Below are positions 1 through 13,000 of a stretch of 64,000 nt of DNA, one piece after another; the stretch's first letter is position 1; each line of letters begins with the position of its first letter. A program made the translations under genes and the position numbers. The notes under the pieces are model-generated. The model saw only the letters and a list, made by a program, of their open reading frames with translations, was not told the origin of the DNA and searched no databases. Source of the stretch: Cyclina sinensis (Eukaryota > Mollusca > Bivalvia > Venerida > Veneridae); assembly GCA_012932295.1 (NCBI GenBank), contig JAAONU010000014.1, forward strand, positions 21,346,011 to 21,410,010. Reading direction: 5' to 3'.

Positions 1-91
1 TTATTATATATAAATGAAATACTAGTCTTTGCTATTTCATGAATAATAAGTTTTATACTACAAATAATCTAAAAGTTAAATCCATATTAAA

Positions 92-97
92 TTTATT
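92..97 (-). promoter_or_regulatory. candidate polyadenylation signal, long isoform
   Basis: The minus strand reads AATAAA about 140 nt past the CVIQ stop codon. It is a canonical hexamer in an AT-rich 3' UTR. Confidence 0.5.
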
Positions 98-237
98 TAA
101 AGATTTAACGGTCAAACACAGTACACAGACTACAAAGGATAAAAACCGCTACAATGGCTTCATGTAAACTTTTCATTTTTTACATTTTTAAATAAAATTA
201 GTAGATCTCATAAGGTTTTAAAAAAGATACTTTCACT

Positions 238-1061
238 TTACTGAATCACACAAGCCTTGCTGTCAGTCCTTTCTGGTAGGGGCATTTCTGCTCCTTTTGT
301 GACCCCTATTCCAGTCGCTGTCATATTGTGACGTGTCCCTACACCTTCACTTGCCCTGCGTTTTGGCTGAACATGTATTTTCTTAGGACGCACTTTATCC
401 AATGGAAAGCTTTCATCTTTATTTGACTCTGCAGATTTACTACCCATAATTACTTTATTTGTTCCTTTCTTTTCATGTCTTTCTGACTTCTCACTGTTGC
501 CAGTCTCACCCTGCGTTTTGTTAACAGTCTGAATTTGCAGTGTGGATTCTAAATCATCAGGACTGCCTAGTGGTGAAGTTCTAGCATCTGTTTTCATCAT
601 TTCCCCTGGACTTGTATCCATCTGCATTCTCTTTATATTACTCCCCCTGTAGATATTGCTAAAGTTATTTGAAGACAGCCTATGTTGCAATGTCTTCATA
701 TCACTTGGCTGGATGTTAGGCCCTTGCTGTGATATGGCAGTACCTACTGGTTTTCTCATTGCCTTTTTCAGTGCCTTAGAATCAGACTGCAAGATCATTC
801 TTTTAATTTTGTCTTTCTCAGATTCAGTCATTTCTTTCTTTGAGTCTTTTCTTTTCGGCTTTGCCCCAGTAATTTTCAAAGCATTTTCAGACTTTCTGCG
901 TTTTTCACTGTTTTTAACGGATATGGCTTGGTTTCCTTCATATAAATTCTTCTTTCTAATATCTTTGTTGTCTTCATTTATACTACCTTCCTGAAGTTCA
1001 GCGTGCTCCTGATTATCTTCAGTCAATCTCTCTCTATCACTTGGTTCAGAAACTTTCAAAT
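238..1061 (-). CDS. alternative terminal exon B (long isoform), ends CVIQ CaaX box
   Basis: Acceptor TTTTTTCTCCAG joins exon B (4678-4917) in phase. It encodes about 270 residues of charged disordered sequence with basic clusters (KPKRKDSKKE, RPKKIHVQPKRRAS) and ends ERTDSKACVIQ then TAA at 238-240. CVIQ is a CaaX box with a farnesylation-type last residue, paralleling CVIA of the other isoform. Confidence 0.88.
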
Positions 1062-4000
1062 CTGGAGAAAAAATCTTAAATTTTGAGCAATGATAGTTTG
1101 CCCCAAAACTGAATACAGGCATGTGTTCTGGACAAAGCTACCCAACAATTAGAGGTAAAGCTTACCAACTGACTAAAAGCTGTTGAACTGTCAAAACTTA
1201 TTGAGCTGTTAAACTTTGACCATTTAATAATATCTAATCTAATGTTAGTCTCTTGGTGTAAAATTGAGATCGTCTGGTGTTTACTTTAATTTTTGTGTGG
1301 CCCTTTTGAAGAAACAGCCATACATAGGGATCGCTTTGTCCGTCGGTCTGTCATGAAAACTTAACATTGGCTATAACATTTCCATTTCTTAATATTTCCT
1401 CATCAAACTTTCAAATTATATTGCTTACAACAACAGGAATGTGAAAATGCCAAAATCTTGAGGTCAAGGTCACTTTTGACAGAGCTATGCCCCTTTTCAT
1501 GAAAACTTAACGTTGGCTATAACTTTGCCATTTCTTAGTATTTCCTCATCAAACTTTCAAATTATATTGCTAACGACAACAGGGTCATGATGATGACAAA
1601 ATCTTTAGGTCAAGGTCACATGTGACAGAGTTATGCCCCTTTTTGTACTTGGATTTTGTCATGAAAACTTATCATTGGCTGTTAAGGTCCATTTCTCAGA
1701 AACTATCAAAGATATTTACTTCAAATTAAGAATACATGTTCAACATCAGAATGCGACACCATTTCTCAAGGGCAGATTACCCTCAAATTTATTTTTCCAA
1801 AGTTATGCACCTTTTTAAACTTTTTAAATTTCTTGGTTAACCTTTTTGTTAATGTCCATTTCTCAAAAAGTGTCAAAGATATTCCATTCAAACTTGGAAT
1901 ACTTGATCACCAGCAAGATCCCTGCAAAAACTGTTGATACCTATGTTCTTGGGGTCAAAGTTAGCTCCACCCCCACGGGTCACTTGATTCTGCTTAGACT
2001 TATATATAGGAAAAAAACTTCTTAAGCCTAGAAATAAAATATTAACCGACATGAGATGGATAAGTACTTCCAACCCACTCCTCCAACACCCCCTCTGCAT
2101 GGGGAACCCCCTTACCACCCCCCCCCCACTTTTTCTCTTTCATTATATATATATTTTTTTTGTAAATATGTAGGTACTTGACAACCCCCCTCCCTCCCCT
2201 TTATGGGGACCCCCACCACTGTGTTACCCCCCCCCCCCCCCAAAAAAAAAAAAAAAAAAAAATCATTACTTTTTTTTTTTTTAGCTCACCTGTCACGTAG
2301 TGACAGAGTGAGCTTTTCTGATCACCTTTTGTCCGTCGTCCGTCCGTCCGTCCGTCCGTCCGTCCACAATTAGTTCGTTAACACTCTAGTGGTCACATTT
2401 TTGCCTCAATTGTCATGAAACTTGCACGGGATGTTTGTCTCATTGATATCTCGGACGAGTTCGAACATGGGTTATCAGGGTTGGAAAACTAGGTCACAGA
2501 GCCCAAATATAGAAAAACCTTGTTAACACTCTAGAGGCTACTTTTTCAGTCCAAATATCCTGGAAATTTGTCAGAAAGGTTCTATTGATGATTTCTAGCT
2601 CAAGTTCAAATATGGGTAATCTGGGTTCAAAAACTAGGTCACGGAGCCCAAAAATAGAAAAATCTTGTTAACACTCTAGAGGTTACATTTTCAGCCCAAA
2701 TAATCTGGAATTTTGTCAAAAAGGTTGTTTTGACAATTTCTAGGTCAAGTTCAAATATGGGTCATCTGGGGTCAAAAACTAGGTCACAGAGCCCAAATAT
2801 GGAAAAACCTTGTTAACACTCTAGAGGTTACATTTTCAGCCCAAATAATCTGGAAATTTGTCAGAAAGGTTGCTTTGACAATTTCTAGGTCAAGTTCAAA
2901 TATGGGTCATCTGGGGTCAAAAACTAGGTCACAGAGCCCAAATATGGAAAAACCTTGTTAACACTCTAGAGGTTACATTTTCAGCCCAAATAATCTGGAA
3001 ATTTGTCAGAAAAGTTGCCTTGAGGATTTCTAGATCAAGTTCGAATATGGGTCATCTGGAGTCACAAACTAGGTCACAGAGTCCAAATATGGAAAAACCT
3101 TGTTAACATTCTAAAGGTAGCATTTTCAGTCCAAATAACCTGGAAATTTGTCAGAAAGGTTCTATCGATGATTTCTAGCTTAGTTTTGAATATAGGTTTT
3201 CTGGGGTCAAAAACTAGGTCACAGAGCCCGAAAGTAGAAAAACCTTGTTAATTCTCTAGAGGTTACATTTTTAGTCCAAATGTCCTGGAAAATTGTCAGA
3301 AAGATTGTTTCAAAGATTTCTAGCTCAGATTTGGATATGGGTCATCTTGGATCAAAAACTAGGTCACATGGTTCAAATATGTAAAAAACTTTTTAACACT
3401 CCAGAGGTTACATTTTCAGTCCAAATATCCTGGAAATTTGTCAGACAGGTTTCCTTGATGATTTCTAGCTCAAGTTGGAGTATGGGTCATCTTGGGTCAA
3501 AAACTAGGTCACAGAGCCCAAATATGGAAAAACCTTGTTAACACTCTAGAGGTTACATTTTCAGCCCAAATAATCTGGAAATTTGTCAGAAAAGTTGCCT
3601 TGAGGATTTCTAGATCAAGTTCGAATATGGGTCATCTGGAGTCACAAACTAGGTCACAGAGTCCAAATATGGAAAAACCTTGTTAACATTCTAAAGGTAG
3701 CATTTTCAGTCCAAATAACCTGGAAATTTGTCAGAAAGGTTCCATCGATGATTTCTAGCTTAGTTTTGAATATAGGTTTTCTGGGGTCAAAAACTAGGTC
3801 ACAGAGCCCGAAAGTAGAAAAACCTTGTTTATCCTCTAGAGGTTACATTTTTAGTCCAAATGTCCTGGAAATTTGTCAGGAAGGTTGTTTTGATGATTTG
3901 TAGCTCAAGTTTGGATATGGGTAATCTGGGGTCAAAAACTAGGTCATAGAGCCCAAATATGGAAAAATCTTGTTAACACTCTAGAGATAACATTTTCAGT

Positions 4001-7000
4001 ACAAATAACCTTGAAATTTGTCAAAGAGATTGTTTCAATAATTTCTAGGTCAAGTTTGAATATGGGCCATCTGGGGTCAAATAACCAGGTCCATAGCAAC
4101 TTTGTTTAAAGCAGTCATACTCAGGTGAGCGATACAGGGCCATCATGGCCCTCTTGTTTAAATATAGGTCTAAAGTTACTTGACTCCTTCCCTCCCAACC
4201 CCCCTTGGAAAAAAAAGTCTTTTTTTCTCCTTTATTGGAAAAGAACTTCTTAAGATTTGGAATTTTGGAATAAACTTTTAACTTACATGAGATGGGTCAG
4301 TACTCACCCCTCCCCCCACAGTTAATGTAACTCTGGCCTTTAATATTCTTTAAAAAAATGTATTAGAAACTTAACATTCAAGAAATCATCCTTGTAATGA
4401 CTGGTCAAAAGGAGAACCTCCTAAACTGTTTTGAAAATATTAGCAATAAAATGACAAACTACTGAAATCCTATCCAGAAGTTCAAAAAAAAAAAAACCCT
4501 GCAAAATTTGAAATCCCTTAAAAGAACTTTGATCCAACTTTCATTATCCCTCTTCAACCCAAAGTTTTTACTGATGGGGGTTATCAAAAGTTGCAAGACC
4601 TTACCTGGGTAAGACTGTATGCAATCAATAAAGCAATAAAACAGGTTAAACAAAAAGGTCAGGAATGATTTTCATACCAGTGCTCAATTCTGACTGATTA
4701 CTGTTTTCTTCAGTGCCTTTGCCATTTTTACAAGAACCGTCTGTTGAACCTTTGTCATTTGTTTGAGGACTCTCTGTCATACTTTTGTCTTCATTACCAG
4801 GACCCTCTGTCAGGCCCTCTCTGTCTTTATGAGGACCCTCTTTTGGACCTTGAATGTCAATGCTAGGCCCTTTGGTCGCATCTGATTTAGGGCTGACAGT
4901 AACTTCTTCTTTTACATCTGAAACATGGTAGAGTTATAAAAGATAAGTATAAAGTATAATATGTACTGTATATCGTAATATTATTTACAGTGACAACTGT
5001 TGCATTCATTTGTTAATATATAAACAAAATTTATGTTTCCTTTAAAATCTTTAAATAAATATTTAACTTTTCATGACAAATGTTTGAAAAATAGTATACA
5101 AACATATTTTGTAGCTTTAGATAACTTTTTGTTTGTACAACAACATAAATTTCACATCTGTCAATAGGTGTCTTTTGGTAAACACCCTAACATATACAAG
5201 TTAAACACATAGTTAAATGTTTTTTTCTTGTTGTTGCTTTTTTTTTCACAAAGGATTAGTTAAATAATCACTGAAAAGCTGAAGGATATTGTGCATGTCT
5301 TTAGGTTAGAAGAACTAGACTGGACTTGAAACTGTGACCCCCCCCCCCCACCACACACACACTTACCTGCAAGTTAGGTGCACTACAACACAACTTAGCT
5401 ACCCAGGAAGTGATGGTATGTAAGTAGCCATATCACTAATACCTGATACTGGTCCTATAACATACTCCCCTGCTTGGTTTGAATTCATTCTCAAATTCCA
5501 AGACATACATTTAGGAGGAGCAAATGTAACAGTCAAAGACCTGTCCCATATTAAGGGGAGTCAATCTCTGCTAAAGAATAACATATACTAAGCAGGGTTC
5601 AAACCCATGACACCCTACTTGCAAGTCTGGTGCTCTACCTATGAGAGACAGTAAATCAGTATCACCCAAATACTGGTCCTGTAGCACAGTAAGTAGCTTT
5701 CTTCACCAAATTATCCGTATGTATACAATTAAATTATCAGCAAAATAAATACATAAATTATTTAAGAATCAAACAACTGGTCAACATTTGCTTAAAAAAA
5801 AGCACATCTCCTCTACAGAAATTATTCCAAACACACACACCAGTAAAATCATAATCGTACATTTTATATATTCAAAGCTGTGTGTGGCAATTCTAGCCAC
5901 ATACAAGTGTGTGAGGTAAACTTTAAAATTGCCATGTACATAAAATACAAAAGATTTTCTTTAGTAAAAAGAGGAGTCCATTTGACAATGATCCTAGAAT
6001 TAAAGACAAGATGTGTTTACAGTGTACATGTACTACCATGGGATCAGCAACAGCTGTGCTTACTTAAACAAATGGATAATCTATGTACGAGGACAAAAAA
6101 TATACTGGAGACTTAACAGTAATGGAACATGAGCAGATTCATGGCTTACTATAGCCTAGAAATGGCCACATTACATTTCAGACTGATTGTGGCATCAAAA
6201 GACATGAAATTCAACACTGTAAAGAAAGGAAGAAACAGAAAAGCTGCTGATGGATGACTGAATAAAAAATATGCAGGGTAATTTTGCTGCAATATTCCTG
6301 TTTTCAGTTACTCTCAATGTCTAAACCAAATATAGAAATATGATGGTTTGAAGTTCACAGGTATAGGAAATGTAGGAACACATAATAAGATCTAACATTT
6401 ATTGAAGTAAAAATAATATAGAATTATTTGTAAAAAAAAACAGAAAAAAATGGTTACAAAAAAGTTTGTTACATTATCACAGACAAAAATCAAATATTGA
6501 GACAGAAAGCATGTGATACTATAAACCCTGATTATCTCTAATATATATTCACATATATCAACAATCTCACAAGTGATAACTATGAAACAATTGTTGCTAC
6601 TAGAGAATTTGACTTCGTTAAAGTATGTATTTTGATTCTAAACTCTTCCGAAAATTGGAATATGTTCAAAATAAAGATGTAATATTGTAAATATTTATAG
6701 AATTAACATTTCATAAATTACTATACAAATGCCCCTTTTTCCATGCATTTCAGCAGGTATACTTTATATCCTACAAATGCAAAAATATGTTAGATTATGT
6801 AGATTACTTAGCAATGCAATTTTTTTACAAAGCAGCTGACATCAAAACTAATATATAATTTTGTTTTATACTAGTAACAAAAATGCATTTTCTTCTAAGT
6901 GCCAAACCAACAACTTAGGCTAGGACTTATCCAGAATGACCAGTGAGAAAAGTAGACTTGCTCCCTGACGTAATGCTTGGATGGTTCTCAGCCTAAAGAC

Positions 7001-10000
7001 TGGTTCTAAATACAACACTATAGCTCTCAATTTCTCTCACCAAATATGTTAAATTGCCTTCAAAATGTTATTCCTAGACAAGAGATCTAACTTTGGGCTT
7101 GAAATTAATAGAAAAATGAGAAATCATTAAAATCATTAACCCTTAACCTGCTGGAACTGAAAGTGATTAGCCTTTGCCACCAGTATAGAGCCAGGCCAGC
7201 CTGCACATCTGTGCAGTCTGACCAGGCTCTATACTGTTGGTAGCTCCATTTTTGTATTTTAATATTGAAATCCCCTGAACTTTGAATGGACTGTTCCAAA
7301 TTCAAAGCTGGGCAAATCCATTACAAAATTTCAGCATGTTCAGGGTTAAACCCAGACTGTGTCTGGTATTCTTGTAGCAACCTGCATAAGCAAGAGTATT
7401 CATGGATAACAGTATAAAAACAACAATAATATCATTATTAAAAAAAAAAAACCCCTGTAAAATAACTGATGTAAATATATTCCTAATATAATCTCTTAAA
7501 TAGAAAGGTTGATGTCACTCTTAATTCTACTGAAAATATACACAGTAACACTGAAGAAATATTTATATATATATATATTTTTTTTTTTTTTTTCTTTGAT
7601 TTCTGACAATGGAGTACCCAAAAAGATACATTTTGAATTTGTATTGCATAAACGTGCATGTTTACACTGATATATAAATGTTTGAAAAATTACAAGTTGT
7701 CAAAAATGTTGAGTGTAAAACATACACATTTGCATGGTACTAGGCTCAAAAAGAGTCCAACATTAAAAAAATCTAGTAATATCACAAAGTACACCGTAAT
7801 AACTTCAACTTAATGAATAAAATCTGAAAAAAAAAAATAATCGGAAAGATTCACTAAATGACTCTTGTGTACATATGTTGTAGAAAAAAAATGAAATAAT
7901 TATCGTTTCAGTACACTTGTGTAAATAAATTACACTACAATTCAGCAATAGTGCAGTTCATTATAAAATATTTCAGTATACTTGACATACAATTCAAAGC
8001 ATTTCAGTCAGAAGACTGCAGTCCAGATTCCACTGCAATTCAGTTTCGTTTTAATCCCAGTAATGGGAATTCAGTTCAGATTAAAAAAATACTTGGACAC
8101 TAAATTGAATATGAAACTAATTCACCACTTTTGCAACTTCCCTTTATTACTATATATTTTTTATATGTGTAAATATTTGCATTTTTGAATGGCATGGCAG
8201 AAAAAACAACACATTAATGCTACACGTCAAAATATATTCCTACATGCTTTCAATGGCAGAAAAGAGGAAATCAATGCATCCTCAAAAGGTACATAAAATG
8301 TCATCACAGAAAAAAGTGTGCCAATGCGCCTTCAGAATATTTAGCCACATGCTTTGTTTGACATGGCAGAAAAAAGTATATCAATGCACCTTAAAAAAAT
8401 ATAGCCACATGCTTTGTGTGACATGGCAGAAAAGAGTATATCAATGCGCCTTCAAAAATATATAGCCACATGCTTTGTGTGACATGGCAGAAAAAAGTAT
8501 ATCAATGCGCCTTCAAAAATATATAGCCACATGCATTGTGTGACATGGCAGAAAAAAGTATATCAATGCGCCTTCAAAAATATTATAGCCACATGCTTTG
8601 TGTGACATGGCAGAAAAAATTATATCAATGCACCTTCAAAATATATAGCCACATGTTTTGTGTTACATGGCAGAAAAGAGTATATCAATGCGCCTTCAAA
8701 AATATATAGCCACATGTTTTGTGTTACATGGCAGAAAAAAGTATATCAATGCGCCTTCAAAAATGTATAGCCACAAGTCATGCTTTGTGTGACATGGCAG
8801 AGAAAAACAACATATAAATGCTTCATCAAAATTTACACCAAATGCTTTGAAAAAAATTTACTGATTGCTATTATTTTTACAGCAATTGTCAAACAGGAAG
8901 GCACAGAAAAAATACTGAATTGGACAAGGTACCAAGTAAGTCAATTAACAACTGCATCAGATGTGATTTGAAGAACACACAATTTAAAATATATGAAATA
9001 AATCTGAACCACTTTGCGCCAAGTAAAAATGTATATTAAATGTATTTCTAGTTTTTTCCTCTACAATGAGAAAAACAATCGAACATAACAACATTCTTTT
9101 TCTCTTAAACAGCTACAACAGCCTATTGTAACACTTATACAGTGGCCTCTGTATCAAAAAGATTTAACTGTAGTATTGTACAACATCAATACACAGGCAT
9201 TTTAATTCTGCAAATACTTCAAAACATACACACGTTTGAATACATAAAGGATATTAAATGAGTGGTCATGTAATAGTGGATTTATTGCACAAGTCACTTG
9301 AAAACGATAAAAATAGACTCTGGGTTTTTATCTTTTTCTAATAATGAATGTAATAAATCCCATATAACATGACCATGAATATAATGTTCTATTTATATCA
9401 AGAATTCTTGTGAGTGAATGGTGACAGAAACACACAGAAACTGTTTGTTTTGTCCATATAAGGGTATTGTTAAATGACACTAACATCAAAGTGTTACACT
9501 AGTGTAATATCAAAAATATAACCGGGTTTTATTACATGCCCATGACATCATCTATGATATAAAGCTATATTCAAAACAGATAACCACGTGACAATGAACT
9601 CCATTTTCAAATAAGTATAATGTTAGTTGTTTTTTTTGGTCTTTTAATTACCCAATAAATAGGTAAAGAAAACCGAGCTGGTTTTAAGCAGAAAATTTAA
9701 CTGTTACTGATAGCATTGTAAGTAGCAACAGAACTTTGGTTTAAACAGTCTTCAAAACTTTGATCTCTGTTGACAGGTTGAACAAACATTTAAAGGTACT
9801 CCTATACAGTGGAACCTGTTTTATCTGAGGCTTCATGTATCTGGAAACTGCACTGGACTTGACTTTGGACATTAAAAAATGAAGAATTCATGCATTTATA
9901 CATACAGTAACTCAAGACCATCAGAAATGGCCAGTTGAGAGAGGATTTTGAAACCTATAGGTACAGGTTAGCAAAGTCTGTATAATGAGGTAGAGTGGGT

Positions 10001-13000
10001 ACATAGCTTGGCACTGTAAGGACCTATATCAGATTTGTACTGTAAGATCTATAAAAGATTTGTACTGTAAGATCTGAAGAAAATGATCACTACTGCAGAC
10101 CTTTCGATAAGTATAAGACAATAGAAAAATAACTGCCTTAAATTATTGCCTTAGAAAAGTACCTAATCTCATCCACTATAAAATAATCTAACAACTGAAC
10201 AAAATACAATAAAACAACTGAATATCTCCAACTGCTGTAAAATAATCTAATGATTGAAAAGCACTATTATCAAAATTATGCAAATGACAGAGAAGAAGAG
10301 ATGATCTAGTATTCTTGTAACTAAGCAAGCAGAAACTATAAAGTCATGAAAACGGATGATTATGCAATAACACAGGCTGAACTTCTCGGATTCTTTTTGC
10401 TTTCGTTCATTCTTTTACTGCTATTGGCTGCTAGATCTACTGTTTGGCCTACTGCCTTGAGGGAAGTTTGCCTTGAAGGAGATGGCTTTCCTTTAGAATG
10501 GTCCCCTGATCCTATTGGTGGCACTGGTGCTTTCTGATTGGCTGAATTTTTTCTTCCTTTCTGACTGGCTGATGGTGGTTTTGATGGAGGTTTTGGTGAC
10601 AAAACTGTATCTGATGATTTTGTTGCCTCTTCTTTCCCTGATGTGTCTTTGATTTGATTGGATGATTGATCAGGGGAGTTAGACTTGTCTACAGAAGAAG
10701 AAAAACAGACTACTGAAGATGGAAAGCATTTAAATTGTTGGACTGCAGCAATTTGAAAGTGTGACTTTAGTGTGTGCAAATTAATACGTAAGGGATATAA
10801 AAATTTGCAAAGGAAAAGCTTTAAAGTTAACATCATAAATGCTATATTGGGTGGATAAGCAGAGATTCTGACCATGCCTAGTTTGACAATAACAGGATTT
10901 AGGCATTTCAAATTTTAACTGGCAGCTACTTTTCTTATCATCCTAAAGTTATCAAAACAAATGGGTGGTAAAAATGGTCAAAACATAGTTAAATGTATTA
11001 CCAAGAAATCACCCAAAAAAAGTTTAAATATTAAGTTAGCAATGGCTTAAATGTAAATGCATTCTTAAAAGCCTTTATTTTCATCTATAAAGAACAAATC
11101 ATGAAAATGAAATAGAAAAAACTTGTAAATAAATCATTTTTGGATGTAACAAGGAAACTGCCTATTTAAAGACAGGCATAGAAGGAAGAGTTTCTTATGT
11201 CAGTATACAGAGAACTTAAATCAAGCAGGTCATGGTGTAGCTCTGTAAGAGATTATGATACATAATTATATTTCTAGTAATTACTGCAAAGAACTGGAAA
11301 AGAATTCCATTGTTAATTCTAACTAACAGAATGCTACTAAAAAGTGGGAAACATTTAAGGACATTCTGCCACTCATGCAAAGATCACAGGCCATGCAATT
11401 AATAGAAGAATTCATTGTTATTATTATAATTCTTTTCATTTATTTATTATCATTTTTTTACAGTTTGTGTTCAGTAAAAAACAAATCCAAGTCAAACATT
11501 ACACAGCTGTGTAGTTTGAAAGGTCTGTTAGCTCCATCATTATTTAAGTAATATTAGTGAAGTTAAATCATGTATGCATGTGACCCACCTGTCACACTCC
11601 ATAAGCTTTTGCTTGCTTAAAGTGAAAGAACCAATTTTGTTATGTTCCAACAAGAACTGCTATTTACTAATATAGTTTCAGTAATGAATGCAAACTGACA
11701 AAATGCCCTCAACATGTTAAATATCAAAGTGAAAATTATGTGTCTAACTCCCCAAATGAATGAATTGTTAGGTAAGCATGGCAACACAGCAGGTGCTTGG
11801 TGAATAACTGCTTATCATAACAGTGAATAACAGGGAATTGTAAATAACTTGGAAATGAATTAGGACAGAGTGATACAATTTCTGAAACATTCATCTGAAT
11901 TACTGAAAAACCTAGTGTTATTTAGATCTACATAATCAAAGACAGCAGTCTAAAATTTGCATACGGTAACCAAAAAATAATTCAATAAACTTTCTACTCG
12001 AATACAACTGTCCTTGAAATTCTTCAAATGATCTTGCCCTCAGACATTATCAAAAGAAATTTGTCTAATGACCTTGACCTTCAACCTCATCATGAGTACT
12101 TTTTAAAAATGGGATTGACCTTTGACAAAATTCGAGCTATAAACATGAAGTATTACCTTATAAACAATAATTTAGAAGCCAACTTTATTATGAATTTTTA
12201 TTCAGAGATCTGTACTTCTTATCAGTCTCACAATTAGTCTATGTGGCACTTTAGAATTTATTTTCCAAAAGATGTATTTCACGTGAAACACTGATATTTG
12301 TTATAACATTTATCATTAACACGAGGTATAATGTCCTTGAACTTCTTTTAACTAAACCTTAATAGATATTTAAGTTCATCAATTTGCTTTAATTTAATTA
12401 ATGTGTGTTTAACATTCTGCTAAAGATTTCAACAGTCAACAGGTCTTATTAAGCCATATTTGAAAGGGTATCACTATTACAATGACTAGGGAAAATGTGA
12501 AGAGCAAATCTAAAATAGGAGGGGACTTCTAATACACTGTAATCTGTTTTAACAGTGAATACTTACTTTTGTCATCCTTATTAGATTGTTTTGTCTTTGT
12601 TTTATCTGTGCCTTTTTGCATGTCATCTGCTTTTGGTTGAGGTGATGCCCTACGTTCAGGTTCTGGTGATGGTTGTGAGGGCATGAAAGCTGGGATTGGT
12701 ACTGGCTTAGGAAGTTTTGGCGCCACCTAGCAAAATATATCAAACTAGTGGGTAACACTCCAAGAAAGATATAACCAAGCACCAGCCTATTAAATGCTCA
12801 GTTTTAATAGTTTATCTGTAAATAGGTCATCTAGAGACCAACCTGAGGAAGTGGTTTTCATTCTGTTTGAGGCAATAGTTACATAATGAAGTCGTACTAC
12901 AGTAACAAAGTAGTCCATATATATATATAACAACTTTCACTTCAGAAACTCATCCTTTATCTTCATGCTATTGTTATTTTGAACAGAATAAGTCACTCAG

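Noticed and set aside
656..994. Plus-strand ORF of 112 codons
   Set aside because: It is the antisense shadow of terminal exon B, which has matched splice phase and a CaaX end.
2281..4158. Plus-strand ORFs at 3293-3541 and 3492-3686
   Set aside because: They are products of the ~145-bp tandem repeat, not genes.
5585..5665. Functional tRNA gene
   Set aside because: A and B boxes are present but no acceptor stem or intact cloverleaf can be drawn; it fits a SINE remnant.
8217..8465. Plus-strand repetitive ORF with YQCA-like periodicity
   Set aside because: It is a translation of the 62-bp minisatellite; the unit is not a multiple of three.
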